DNA of 59,769 nucleotides from Ardenticatenales bacterium (lineage in GTDB: Bacteria; Chloroflexota; Anaerolineae; Ardenticatenales; Ardenticatenaceae): the NCBI GenBank assembly GCA_020634795.1, contig JACKAZ010000014.1, positions 1 through 59,769 on the forward strand, in the 5' to 3' direction. Both the position numbers and the translations under genes were made by a program. The notes beneath the pieces were generated by a model. It was not told where the DNA came from. It did not search any database and saw only the letters and a program-made list of their open reading frames with translations. Each line of letters starts with the position of its first letter. Position 1 is the stretch's first letter. Of the stretch, positions 1 through 8,174 are shown one piece after another.

Positions 1-427
1 TTGGAGTGGGAAAGCGCAAGGCGCATTATCCGTGTAGCAACCTGCCCATAGGCGAAGGTAGAGACGCGCCGCTGGCGCGTCTCGGCAACGCCCCCACAAC
101 GCCCTAACGTTGAATCACATCGCACAGCGTTGCGCCCCCGTTGCCAACGCCATTGCAAACACGCTGACGCACAAGGCCATCGCCCTGCCGCGCCCTGGCC
201 GCGCAAGGCAACGATGCAATGGCAATGTTGAAGCGATGCAACAGCGTTGCGCCGTGGCGCGGGGCAGGCGCGGGAGAGGCCCTCTATCCGCTTCGCGGAA
301 AGGTAGGAAAAGAGGCTATTGGCGAGGGAGATGAAAACGACCGATCAAGCGAGACGCTCAACCCTCTCCCGATGTCGGGAGAGGGACGCCGAGTGCAGCG
401 AAGCGGAATGAGGCGGGGTGAGGGTTC
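1..427. repeat. intergenic stretch with two palindromic hairpins
   Basis: No convincing gene. A perfect 10-bp inverted repeat with a 3-nt loop lies at 61-83 (GAGACGCGCC, loop GCT) and an 11-bp one with a 2-nt loop at 362-385 (CCCTCTCCCGA arm). Neither is followed by a T tract, so they look like REP-type palindromes rather than terminators. The phrase ACAGCGTTGCGCC occurs twice (about 125 and 241). Short frames here have repetitive composition and are not called. Confidence 0.5.
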
Positions 428-1588
428 CTACAGCCCCCGCACAAAGGCCTCGATGCGGCTCAGCGCTTCTTCGATGTTGTCGCGGCTGGTGGCATAGGAG
501 CAGCGCAGGAAGCCTTCGCCGCTGGGGCCAAAGGCGTTGCCCGGCACGGCAGCGACGTGATGCTCCTGGAGCAGCCGCTCGGCAAAGTCGTCGCTGCTCA
601 GGCCGGTGGGCCGCACGTCGGGGAAGCAGTAGAAGGCGCCCTTCGGCTCGAAGGTGGGCAGGCCGATTTGGTTGAGGCCATCCACGATCAGCCGCCGACG
701 GGCATCGTAGCGCTGCCGCATATGCTCGACATCGGCTTGTGCGTCGCGCACGGCGGTGATGGCGGCGACCTGCGCGGTGGTGGGCGCGCTCATGATGATG
801 TACTGGTGGACTTTGCGCATCGCACTCAGCAGGGGCTGCGGCGCGCAGACGTAGCCCAGCCGCCAGCCGGTCATCGCGTAGGCTTTCGAGAAGCCGCCCA
901 GCAGCACCGTCCGCTCCCACATGTCGGGCAGCGCGGCGAAGCAGGTGTGCTCGACACCGTAGACGAGGCGGTCGTAGATTTCGTCCGATAGCACGAAGAG
1001 GTCGTGGCGCGCTGCGACATCGGCCACTTCCAGCAGCCGTTCGCGGCTCATCACCGCCCCCGTCGGGTTGTTGGGATAGCCGATGAAGATCGCCTTGGTC
1101 CGCTCTGTCACCGCCGCGTCGATCGCCGCGCCCGTGACCTCGAAGTTGTCTTCGACGCGGGTCGAGACGTAGACGGGTGTGCCGCCCGCAAAGACGACGG
1201 CGGGGCCGTAGGCGACGAAGCAGGGTTCGGGGATGATGACCTCGTCGCCCGGCTCGATGAGGGCCATCATCGCCAACAGCACCGCTTCGCTCGCGCCGAC
1301 GGTGGCGATGATTTCTTCCGCGTCGTAGCGCACTCCGTAGAGCCGATGGAGCAGCGCGGCGATTTCCTGGCGCAACTCAAGGATGCCGCTGTTGGAGGTG
1401 TAAGCAGTCTCGCCCGCCCGCAAGCTGGCGATGCCCGCCTCAAGGATGACGCTAGGGGTGACGAAGTCCGGCTCGCCGATCCCCAGCGAAATCACGTCGT
1501 CCATCGTCGCGGCGATGTCGAAGAAACGACGAATGCCGCTGGGCGGCACGGTGCGCACACGCTGGGAAAGGCGATCTTCGTAGTTCAT
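428..1588 (-). CDS. PLP-dependent class I/II aminotransferase
   Basis: A 386-residue fold-type I aminotransferase, the usual length for cytosolic aspartate/aromatic/branched-chain aminotransferases. Family landmarks are present: the N-terminal LGIGEPDF segment that shapes the substrate pocket, NNPTG at 173-177, SDEIYD at 201-206 whose Asp202 should pair with the pyridine nitrogen, and GGFSKAYAMTGWRLGY with Lys235 as the predicted Schiff-base lysine. An AGGAG ribosome site lies about 8 nt before the ATG. It transfers an amino group between an amino acid and a 2-oxoacid; the sequence does not fix the substrate. The upstream region carries CATGG heptads of the leader-repeat family. The gene stands alone, with a repeat-filled gap on each side. 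Confidence 0.93.
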   Translation of the reverse strand: MNYEDRLSQRVRTVPPSGIRRFFDIAATMDDVISLGIGEPDFVTPSVILEAGIASLRAGETAYTSNSGILELRQEIAALLHRLYGVRYDAEEIIATVGASEAVLLAMMALIEPGDEVIIPEPCFVAYGPAVVFAGGTPVYVSTRVEDNFEVTGAAIDAAVTERTKAIFIGYPNNPTGAVMSRERLLEVADVAARHDLFVLSDEIYDRLVYGVEHTCFAALPDMWERTVLLGGFSKAYAMTGWRLGYVCAPQPLLSAMRKVHQYIIMSAPTTAQVAAITAVRDAQADVEHMRQRYDARRRLIVDGLNQIGLPTFEPKGAFYCFPDVRPTGLSSDDFAERLLQEHHVAAVPGNAFGPSGEGFLRCSYATSRDNIEEALSRIEAFVRGL

Positions 1589-1956
1589 GGGGCGCTCCTA
1601 TGGGCGAGGGCGGTGGGAGATCAGGTGGCTGTTGGGTTGAAGGTGAGACGTGTTTGTGTTGCGTGCTGCGTGTTTAGGTTATCAATGGCGCGGATAAGTC
1701 ACTGATCAGTAGCTATCGCCATGTCACCTAGGGCATGGTACATGGGGCATGGAGTACATTGTATTACAACGAAGTAGCAATGGGACCCGATTCGCGATTT
1801 GCGATTTCCAACAGAGATCACACGACACACCCCCGATTGCAGAGCGTTCCTACGCTTCCCAACATCTTCCCATGCACCATGCACCATGCACCACGCCCAC
1901 GCTATCTGCCCAACCATTCCCACCCGTTTGTCTCAGAGCGACAACGCGCCACTCCG
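1589..1956. repeat. intergenic region with inverted CATGG/CATGCACC heptad clusters
   Basis: A GCATGGTACATGGGGCATGG cluster (about 1733-1752) and a CATGCAC x3 cluster (about 1871-1893) are reverse complements of each other and bracket about 115 bp. The first reads CCATGCCCC on the sense strand of the aminotransferase downstream of it. CGATTTGCGATTT-like words lie between. No gene is supported here. Confidence 0.55.
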
Positions 1957-2946
1957 TCAGCCAAAATCGACGACGGAGGAATCGCCGACGTTGAGCTGGC
2001 GGTAGCGACCGCGCACCACGGCCCCGTGGCCGATCAGCGATTCGCTGAGCATGGTGTCCATGATGGTGGCCTCGCTATCGACGATGGTGTCACGCAGAAT
2101 GGCGTTGTGCACTTCGCAGCCCTCGGCAAGGCTGACGTAGGGGCCAACGACGGCGTTACTGATCTTTACCCCCGGCGCGATGTGGACCGGCGGCACGATC
2201 ACGACATCTTCCCCATTTTCGTAGGGGGTCGCTGCGCCGCCCGCTTCCAACATGTAGCGATTGGTCTGCAAAAGCGCATCAGGGGTGCCACAATCCTCCC
2301 AAACGTCGACCGTGCGTGCCTCGAGCTGTTTACCCGCCTCGATCATCAACTGGAGCGCATCGGCCAAGAAATATTCCCCCTTCGTCTGAATATCTTCGGC
2401 CATCAGCCGCTCGATGGCGGCGAAAAGGGCGGCGTGATCTTTCAGATAATAGATGCCGATCACCGCTTGATCGGAAACGAAGTGTTCGGGCTTCTCGACG
2501 AAACGCTGAATCAGATTCTCTCCGTCGGTTACCACCACGCCGAAACGGCGCGGGTCTTCAACCTGGCGGGCGTAGATCACCCCGTCATGCACGATCTGTG
2601 GCAAGGTCGCCAAATCGGCATCCGAAATCGTGTCGGAGAAGATGATCAGCACCGGCTCATCCACCAACTCGCGCGCCAGCCAGATGGCGTGGGCCTGCCC
2701 CTTGCGGTTGACCTGCTCCACGTAGTTGACGGTAAATTCAGGGTAATGTTGAGAGACGTAGGATTGAACCTGTTCACCGAGATAACCGACGATGAAGGTA
2801 ATTTCCGTCACGTCCGTTTGCTTCAGTTGTTCAAGGATATGGCCCAAAACGGTGTTGCCCGCCACTTGCACCAGTGGCTTCGGCTTGCTGTAGGTGTGCG
2901 GGCGCAGCCGTGTGCCGTATCCCGCCACCGGTATGATGACATGCAT
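1957..2946 (-). CDS. sugar-1-phosphate nucleotidyltransferase with C-terminal beta-helix
   Basis: The N-terminus reads MHVIIPVAGYGTRLRPHTYS followed by KPKPLVQVAG, the nucleotide-binding signature of RmlA/GalU/GlmU-type NTP transferases, which couple NTP and a sugar-1-phosphate to NDP-sugar and pyrophosphate. After the roughly 230-residue Rossmann-like domain comes a hexapeptide-type stretch (PPVHIAPGVKISNAVVGPYV and following) typical of a left-handed beta-helix, as in two-domain archaeal-type enzymes. I take the ATG at 2946 as start because the motif begins at once there; the in-frame extension upstream starts with TTG and looks non-coding. The sugar and base cannot be read from sequence. 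Probable role in surface polysaccharide or nucleotide-sugar supply. Confidence 0.9.
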   Translation of the reverse strand: MHVIIPVAGYGTRLRPHTYSKPKPLVQVAGNTVLGHILEQLKQTDVTEITFIVGYLGEQVQSYVSQHYPEFTVNYVEQVNRKGQAHAIWLARELVDEPVLIIFSDTISDADLATLPQIVHDGVIYARQVEDPRRFGVVVTDGENLIQRFVEKPEHFVSDQAVIGIYYLKDHAALFAAIERLMAEDIQTKGEYFLADALQLMIEAGKQLEARTVDVWEDCGTPDALLQTNRYMLEAGGAATPYENGEDVVIVPPVHIAPGVKISNAVVGPYVSLAEGCEVHNAILRDTIVDSEATIMDTMLSESLIGHGAVVRGRYRQLNVGDSSVVDFG

Positions 2947-3162
2947 GGGTGAGTTCTTATTATGTTGATTTGAGTGGTTAGAAGATGTGGCCAAATGACC
3001 ACGACGAGCACGCCGCCACGCCGTTGATCAACAGCGCCATTCACCGTGGCCGTTCCAACGCTTTGCAACGGCACGCTTCGTTGATTTGCAGCGAACTCGC
3101 CACGACGTTCATTGTCTGCGTTTCAGCGTGTGTACCCGTCGACTTCGCTCATGTCGGGCTGC

Positions 3163-4602
3163 TTACCGCTTGATCGTTCCCCGCGCCGCTTCGTAGCGGT
3201 AGGCCGCGCCGAGCAAACGTTCTTCTTCCCAGGCTGGGGCGATCAGTTGCAACCCGACCGGCAGCCCGTCGGCCAGACCACAGGGCACGCTGATGGCCGG
3301 CAACCCGGCCAGGTTGACTGGAATGGTGTAGATATCTTCAAGGTACATCGCCAGCGGATCGTTGGCGTGGGCACCGAAGGTGAAGGCGGTCGACGGGGTA
3401 GTCGGCCCCGCGATCAGGTCAACCTGCTCGAAGGTCTGGTCGAACTCCTGCTTGAGCAAGGTGCGGGCCGACTGCGCCTTCTTGTAGTACGCCTCTTGGT
3501 AGCCCGCCGAAAGAGCGTAGGCCCCCAGCATGATGCGCCGCTTCACCTCTGCGCCGAAGCCCGCCTCGCGGTTCTGCGCGATGAAGTCGAAAATGTCGGC
3601 CGGGCTTTCGGCGGCTCGCAAGCCGTAACGCACCCCATCATAGCGCGCGAGATTGGCGCTGGCTTCGGCGGGCGCAAGGATGTAGTAGATCGGGATCGAG
3701 TAGGCGGTCATCGGCAGGCTGATCTCGCGCAGCTCGGCGCCCAGCGCTTCCAACTGCGCCACCGCCGCCGCCACATGGCTGCGCACCGCGCTGCTCAGCC
3801 CGTCGCCGAACCACTCGCTGGGCAGACCGATGCGCAATCCGCGCAATTCGCTGCGTTCCAGCGCCTCGGCATAGGGTGGCACGGCGCGCGGGGCGCTGGT
3901 CGAATCGAGGGGATCGGCCCCGGCAATCGCTTCGAGCAGCAGCGCCGCGTCGCGGACATCCTTCGTCAGCGGGCCGATCTGGTCGAGCGACGAGGCAAAG
4001 GCGACCAGTCCATACCGACTGACGCGGCCGTAGGTCGGTTTCAGGCCGACCACCCCGCAGAAGGAAGCGGGCTGACGCACCGAGCCGCCGGTGTCGGTGC
4101 CGAGCGCGGCCAAGCACAAATCCGCCGCCACCGCCGCCGCCGATCCGCCGCTCGATCCGCCGGGCACGCGCGTGCTGTCCCACGGATTGCGCGTCGGCCC
4201 ATAGGCCGAGTTTTCAGTCGAGCTGCCCATGGCGAACTCGTCGGTGTTGCTCTTTCCCAAAAAGACCGCGCCCGCACGGCGCAACCGCGCGACCACCGTG
4301 CCATCCCAGGGCGGTACGTACCCTTCGAGGATGCGCGAGCCGCAGGTAGTGGGCACGCCCTCGGTCGAGAGCACATCTTTCAGCGCGATCGGCAGCCCCA
4401 GCAGTGCGCCCCGCTCGCCCGCTGCCAACCGCTCGTCGGCGGCAGCGGCCTGCTCACGGGCCAGATCGGCGCTCTGGGTCAAGTAACAATGAAGCGACTC
4501 ATCCGCCGCCATCCGCTCTAGGAAGGCATCAGTCAGCGCTAGGGCCGTCAGCTCACCCGTATCCAGCCGCGCACGGGCCTCGTGCAGCGTCAGTTCAACC
4601 AT
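3163..4602 (-). CDS. gatA: Asp/Glu-tRNA amidotransferase subunit A
   Basis: A 479-residue amidase-signature protein. The Ser-cisSer-Lys triad is in place: Lys75 in IALKDV, cis-Ser150 in VPGGSSGGS, and nucleophile Ser174 in GTDTGGSVRQP, with the same spacing as characterised GatA. GatA hydrolyses glutamine and supplies ammonia to GatB, which amidates Glu-tRNA(Gln) or Asp-tRNA(Asn). It follows gatC by 5 bp on the same strand, and gatC-gatA is a common pairing. gatB is absent from this window, so it must be elsewhere for the complex to work. An alternative identity as a general amidase is unlikely given the gatC partner. Confidence 0.96.
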   Translation of the reverse strand: MVELTLHEARARLDTGELTALALTDAFLERMAADESLHCYLTQSADLAREQAAAADERLAAGERGALLGLPIALKDVLSTEGVPTTCGSRILEGYVPPWDGTVVARLRRAGAVFLGKSNTDEFAMGSSTENSAYGPTRNPWDSTRVPGGSSGGSAAAVAADLCLAALGTDTGGSVRQPASFCGVVGLKPTYGRVSRYGLVAFASSLDQIGPLTKDVRDAALLLEAIAGADPLDSTSAPRAVPPYAEALERSELRGLRIGLPSEWFGDGLSSAVRSHVAAAVAQLEALGAELREISLPMTAYSIPIYYILAPAEASANLARYDGVRYGLRAAESPADIFDFIAQNREAGFGAEVKRRIMLGAYALSAGYQEAYYKKAQSARTLLKQEFDQTFEQVDLIAGPTTPSTAFTFGAHANDPLAMYLEDIYTIPVNLAGLPAISVPCGLADGLPVGLQLIAPAWEEERLLGAAYRYEAARGTIKR

Positions 4603-4607
4603 GGCGG

Positions 4608-4901
4608 CTACTCATCCTCCAAGACAGCCGGCACGGTAAAGAAGCCGTCCTCAGCAGCGGGGGCGTTGGCCAGCGCGGTCGCTTGATCGAAGGAAAGGCG
4701 CACTTCGTCGACGCGCATCACACCGACCAAGCCAGTGACACTGGCGGTCGGCGGCACGCCGCTTGTGTCCAGCGCTTGGAGCCGATCAAAGTAATCCAAA
4801 ATAGCCGAAAGCTGGTCTCCAAAACGGTCGATTTCCTCTTCGGTCAGTTGCAGCCGCGCCAACGAGGCGATCTCGCCGACGGCCTCTCTCGATAATGTCA
4901 T
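4608..4901 (-). CDS. gatC: Asp/Glu-tRNA amidotransferase subunit C
   Basis: A 97-residue protein of typical GatC length. The N-terminal helical part (VGEIASLARLQLTEEEIDRF) and the C-terminal segment (MRVDEV, then FFTVPAVLE) match the family, in which GatC wraps around GatA and bridges to GatB. It is the first gene of a two-gene operon with gatA, 5 bp apart, so the gatA ribosome site lies inside the gatC 3' end. No clear Shine-Dalgarno precedes the ATG. A 9-bp GGAGCTGGG array (AGCTCCCCY on the sense strand) lies about 210 bp upstream at 5108-5147. Confidence 0.93.
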   Translation of the reverse strand: MTLSREAVGEIASLARLQLTEEEIDRFGDQLSAILDYFDRLQALDTSGVPPTASVTGLVGVMRVDEVRLSFDQATALANAPAAEDGFFTVPAVLEDE

Positions 4902-5107
4902 GGTGGTGCTCGATGTGCATGCTCAGGTACAGGGCTACCGCTTGGCAGCCATGGCGGGGTGGCGACTGGGCGATGCAGCGCTCGTCCTTCACCTCATCGC
5001 TCCGTTCCTCATTATAACACGGGCCGTCCTGCTATTAAAAGGTCGGGGGCGAAAGGGGGTGCAGTCAAGCGTTGTGCCCTGTTCAAAAGAGGCTCGGTTC
5101 CACAAGC

Positions 5108-5147
5108 GGAGGAGCTGGGGGAGCAGGGGGAGCTGGGGAGCTGGGGG
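5108..5147 (-). repeat. 9-bp AGCTCCCCY array (gatC side)
   Basis: About four degenerate GGAGCTGGG units on the plus strand, so the C-rich version is the sense strand of gatC. Together with the oppositely oriented array at 5404-5466 it forms an inverted pair around roughly 260 bp. One unit reads GGAGCAGGG. Confidence 0.75.
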
Positions 5148-5159
5148 ATCATCCATGAA

Positions 5160-5290
5160 TCTTTCCCCAACTGCGTCACTTCTCTCTGTGATCCTTGCAC
5201 AGCCGCTGTTGGACAGGTCACACGCCACACGCAACTGGCCGACAAAAGGTAGCAAACGCTTTGGTAGCACCACTCGTGCGTAACCCCCAA
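5160..5290 (+). repeat. dispersed intergenic repeat, copy A
   Basis: This stretch is homologous over roughly 110 bp to the reverse complement of 23165-23280. Shared words include TGGACAGGYCACACG, GGCCGA followed by an A-rich run, GCAAACGYTT and CTCGTGC, in the same order and spacing. Both copies sit beside 9-bp AGCTC arrays. No reading frame is conserved between them as far as I can see, so it is more likely a non-coding repeat than a gene fragment. Confidence 0.65.
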
Positions 5291-5403
5291 CGACAGGCGC
5301 GCGGATGAGCATGCCGCTACATGTCGATGAGCGCGCGGTTGACATATTGCCTGTCGCATGCCGCGCTTGCCGAAACAATGCCTTGGCCATCTGTTCCCCC
5401 TTA

Positions 5404-5466
5404 AGCTCCCCTAGCTCCCCTAGCTCCCTCAGCTCCCCTAGCTCCCCCAGCTCCCTAAGCTCCCTT
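5404..5466 (+). repeat. 9-bp AGCTCCCCY array upstream of the PfkB gene
   Basis: Seven 9-bp units in register: AGCTCCCCT, AGCTCCCCT, AGCTCCCTC, AGCTCCCCT, AGCTCCCCC, AGCTCCCTA, AGCTCCCTT. It ends about 60 bp before a candidate -10 box (TACAAT, 5528-5533). The C-rich strand is the sense strand of the downstream gene, as for the other AGCTC arrays in the window. Confidence 0.9.
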
Positions 5467-5527
5467 CCAGAGACCCCCACCCGTATCATACAACCTGCCT
5501 CACTTTCCCCGCCCCTCCCCTTTGTGT

Positions 5528-5533
5528 TACAAT
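5528..5533 (+). promoter_or_regulatory. candidate -10 box of the PfkB gene
   Basis: TACAAT lies 6 bp before the chosen ATG at 5540. If it is the -10 element, transcription would begin at or next to the start codon and give a leaderless mRNA. No good -35 hexamer is visible in the pyrimidine-rich stretch upstream. Confidence 0.35.
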
Positions 5534-5539
5534 CCGTCA

Positions 5540-6403
5540 ATGACAACCGGGTCGATTGACTACCTCGTGATCGGGCATGTGGCGCTGGATGTGGGCGCGG
5601 GGCCACCCCGCTTGGGGGGCACGGCCTACTACGCCGCGCTGACGGCCCAGCGATTGGGCCAGCGGGCGGGCATGGTGACCCGTTGCCCCCGCCATGTGGC
5701 TGCGCTGCTGCACGACGCGCTGCCCAGTGTGGCGCTCCATGTGCTGCCCAGCGCCGAGGCGACGGCCTTCGAAAACAGCTACGCGGGGGATCGTCGCCAG
5801 CAGAGGCTGTTGGCACGGGCGGACGATCTGGATTTGTCGTCGATCCCCCGCGAGTGGGGCGATGTGCCGCTGGTCCATCTGGGGCCGGTGGCGCAGGAAG
5901 TCGAGCCCGCGCTGCTGGGCGCCTTTCCGCGCAGCTTCGTTGGCGTGACGCCACAAGGCTGGCTGCGGCGCTGGGGCGACGATCAGATCGTGGGGTGCGC
6001 GGCGCCGGACTTTGATCTGGCGCGGTTGGGCAGCGCCTCTGCCGTGGTTTTCAGCGATGAAGACCTTTGTGGAAACGAGGGTTTGGCACGGCGACTCGCT
6101 GCGGCAGCGCCAGTCAGCGTGCAAACGCGGGCGGGCCAAGCGGCCACGCTGCATTCCCCACGGGGGCAGCAGCGCATCGCCGCGCATCCGACCGTCGTGG
6201 TCGACCCCACGGGCGCGGGCGACGTCTTCGCGACGGCCTTCTTCGTCCGTTTCGCGGAAGGGGCCGCGCCCGACGACGCGGTGCGCTTCGCCCATGTCGC
6301 CGCGGCACTGAGCATCGCGGCGCCGGGCAGCGCCGCAATTCCCGATCGGGAGACGATAGCGCGAATCTTGCAGCACGAAGAACGGATAGCGAATGGCGCA
6401 TAG
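5540..6403 (+). CDS. PfkB-family carbohydrate/nucleoside kinase
   Basis: A 287-residue ribokinase/PfkB-family protein. The clearest landmark is the C-terminal anion-hole motif DPTGAGDVFATAF at about residue 220, containing the catalytic Asp of GAGD. The N-terminus (IDYLVIGHVALDVG, then GGTAYYAA) matches the substrate-binding start of the family. It should phosphorylate a sugar, nucleoside or related alcohol using ATP; the substrate cannot be assigned. I use the ATG at 5540, not the in-frame TTG at 5522, because a TACAAT box overlaps the upstream codons. It lies 128 bp before parA on the same strand. It is somewhat divergent in the central region. Confidence 0.85.
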   Translation: MTTGSIDYLVIGHVALDVGAGPPRLGGTAYYAALTAQRLGQRAGMVTRCPRHVAALLHDALPSVALHVLPSAEATAFENSYAGDRRQQRLLARADDLDLSSIPREWGDVPLVHLGPVAQEVEPALLGAFPRSFVGVTPQGWLRRWGDDQIVGCAAPDFDLARLGSASAVVFSDEDLCGNEGLARRLAAAAPVSVQTRAGQAATLHSPRGQQRIAAHPTVVVDPTGAGDVFATAFFVRFAEGAAPDDAVRFAHVAAALSIAAPGSAAIPDRETIARILQHEERIANGA

Positions 6404-6531
6404 CGAATGGGATCCAATCCCATTGCCCTGATTTCCCTTTGATTTTGCCGTGCGATCCATTTTCCATTCGCCACCACCCCAACAGACAACCAACCGCTAC
6501 CACCCACCACCCCCGCACACAGACCCACCCC
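6404..6531 (+). repeat. GAATGG-type repeats and G-poor parA leader
   Basis: GCGAATGGCGCATAGCGAATGG opens the region, followed by an 8-bp hairpin (AATGGGAT/ATCCCATT, 6406-6424) and a reversed CATTTTCCATTCGCC copy. The last 50 bp before the parA ATG are almost G-free and C/A-rich (CAACCGCTACCACCCACC-like) and contain no Shine-Dalgarno sequence. Confidence 0.6.
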
Positions 6532-7308
6532 ATGACCTACATCACCGCGCTGGCCAATCAAAAAGGGGGCGTCGGCAAAACGACGACCGCCGTCAACCTG
6601 AGCGCTGCACTGGCAGCGGCAGGCAAACGGGTGCTGCTGGTCGATCTGGATCCCCAAGCCAACGCCACCAGCCATCTGGGCTATCGGGGGAACGAACTCG
6701 ACCGTTCCGTCTACGATGTGCTGATTGGATCGACCAAAATGAGCGAGGCCATCGTTCATACGACACGGCTCAACTTCGATCTGCTCCCCTCTTCCACCGA
6801 ACTGGCGGGCGCCGAAGTCGAGCTGGTGGGGATGTTGGCGCGGGAACAGCGGCTGCAGCGGGCATTGGTGACGTTGGACGGACGTTATCACTACATTTTG
6901 TTGGATCCGCCCCCCAGCTTGGGGCTGCTGACGTTGAATGCGTTGGTGGCGGCCCATGGCGTTGTGGTGCCGGTGCAGGCCGAATATTTCGCGTTGGAAG
7001 GGCTGTCGAAGCTGGTCAACACGCTCAACATGGTGAAAGAGCAGCTCAACCCCACGCTGGAAATGGTGGGGTTGCTCGTGACGCTTTTCGATGGGCGCAC
7101 CAATTTGGCGGCAGATGTGGTGGCAGAATTGCAGAAGCATTTTGCCCGCAAAGTCTTCGAGAACTACATCCCGCGCAACGTGCGGCTGAGCGAAGCGCCG
7201 AGCCACGGCAGCACGATCTTTGAATTGGATCCGCGCTCGACTGGCGCGCAGGCCTATGCGCGGCTGTCGGAAGAATTCATCGCACGGGTAGGAGACGAAG
7301 CGGCATGA
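6532..7308 (+). CDS. parA: chromosome-partitioning ATPase ParA/Soj
   Basis: A 258-residue ParA/Soj ATPase. The deviant Walker A motif KGGVGKTT is at residues 11-18, with the signature Lys11; VLLVDLDPQAN and YHYILLDPPPSLG follow as the A' and Walker B motifs. ParA binds DNA non-specifically as an ATP dimer and, with ParB bound at parS, moves origin regions apart. The long frame continuing upstream is not real, since homology begins at MTYITALANQ. Its stop overlaps the parB start by 4 bp (ATGA). The leader is C/A-rich without a Shine-Dalgarno. Two parS-like sites lie 3 and 5 kb downstream. Confidence 0.96.
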   Translation: MTYITALANQKGGVGKTTTAVNLSAALAAAGKRVLLVDLDPQANATSHLGYRGNELDRSVYDVLIGSTKMSEAIVHTTRLNFDLLPSSTELAGAEVELVGMLAREQRLQRALVTLDGRYHYILLDPPPSLGLLTLNALVAAHGVVVPVQAEYFALEGLSKLVNTLNMVKEQLNPTLEMVGLLVTLFDGRTNLAADVVAELQKHFARKVFENYIPRNVRLSEAPSHGSTIFELDPRSTGAQAYARLSEEFIARVGDEAA

Positions 7309-8174
7309 GCAGTCGCAAACGACGAGGATTAGGACAAGGGTTGGGGGCGCTGATCCCGACGGCGGCAGATTCTTCGGGCGGGGATGGGTTACGCACCATC
7401 CCGATCGACCACATCTTGCCCAACCCCTACCAGCCCCGTGGCGAGATGGAAGCGGTCAAGCTGGAAGAGCTGACCCAATCGATCAGTGAACATGGCATCA
7501 TCCAACCGCTGATCGTCACCCAGTTGGAAGATGGCGCGGTCGGTGAACGCTTCCAACTGATCGCGGGCGAACGGCGCTGGCGGGCCGCCAAGCGGGCTGG
7601 GCTGGCGGCGGTGCCGGTCGTCATCAAAGAGGCGACCGAGCAGCAGATGTTGGAGCTGGCGCTGATCGAAAATATCCAGCGGGCCGATCTGAACCCGCTC
7701 GAAGAGGCGGTCGCTTTCCAGCAGATGGCCGAACTGGGCAGTATGACGCAGAACGAGATCGCCAGCCGCGTTGGGAAGAGCCGCTCCGCCATTGCCAACA
7801 CGATGCGGCTGCTGCAACTGCCGGAGCCATTGCAAGAGATGGTGCGGCGCGCCGAGCTGAGCGAGGGCCACGCCCGAACGCTGCTGGCCCTGGGCGACGC
7901 CTCGCGTATGATGGAAGCGGCCCAACTGTTCGTCAGCAAGGAATTCACCGTGCGGCAGGCCGAAGAATGGGTCAAACGGGAACTGCGCGGCGCAACGACC
8001 GCTGCCCCGAAAGCGGCACTGTCGATCCAAGACAAGGCGCTGCAACATCAGTTCGCCGCCGCGCTCGGCACCCGGGTCGAACTGCGCCGCCGTCGCAAAG
8101 GCGGGCAGTTGGTGATCCATTTCGACAACGAAGAAGATCTACAGAGCATCTACGATACGATTTTGGACGAATGA
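7305..8174 (+). CDS. parB: chromosome-partitioning protein ParB/Spo0J
   Basis: A 289-residue ParB. The N-terminal CTPase/ParB domain holds NPYQPR (about 41-46) and GERRWRAAKRAGL (about 88-100), the arginine-rich phosphate-binding box. The central helix-turn-helix for parS recognition follows (MTQNEIASRVGKSRSAIANTMRLL), then a C-terminal dimerisation region. It clamps onto DNA at parS and stimulates ParA. The N-terminus (RKRRGLGQGLGALIP) is the ParA-activating peptide typical of chromosomal ParB. It overlaps parA by 4 bp and the next gene by 4 bp, so translation is probably coupled. Confidence 0.96.
   Translation: MSSRKRRGLGQGLGALIPTAADSSGGDGLRTIPIDHILPNPYQPRGEMEAVKLEELTQSISEHGIIQPLIVTQLEDGAVGERFQLIAGERRWRAAKRAGLAAVPVVIKEATEQQMLELALIENIQRADLNPLEEAVAFQQMAELGSMTQNEIASRVGKSRSAIANTMRLLQLPEPLQEMVRRAELSEGHARTLLALGDASRMMEAAQLFVSKEFTVRQAEEWVKRELRGATTAAPKAALSIQDKALQHQFAAALGTRVELRRRRKGGQLVIHFDNEEDLQSIYDTILDE

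Noticed and set aside
3112..4521. 469-residue frame antisense to gatA, and similar long antisense frames such as 30962-32347 (opposite proS), 53926-55128 and 56870-58078
   Set aside because: They mirror well-conserved genes on the other strand, are rich in Arg, His and Gln as expected for codon-complement shadows, and show no family motifs or ribosome sites.
4989..5954. 321-residue minus-strand frame with ELGELRELGELGEL repeats
   Set aside because: The repeats are a translation of the 9-bp AGCTC array, and the frame runs across two unrelated intergenic elements into the antisense of the PfkB gene.
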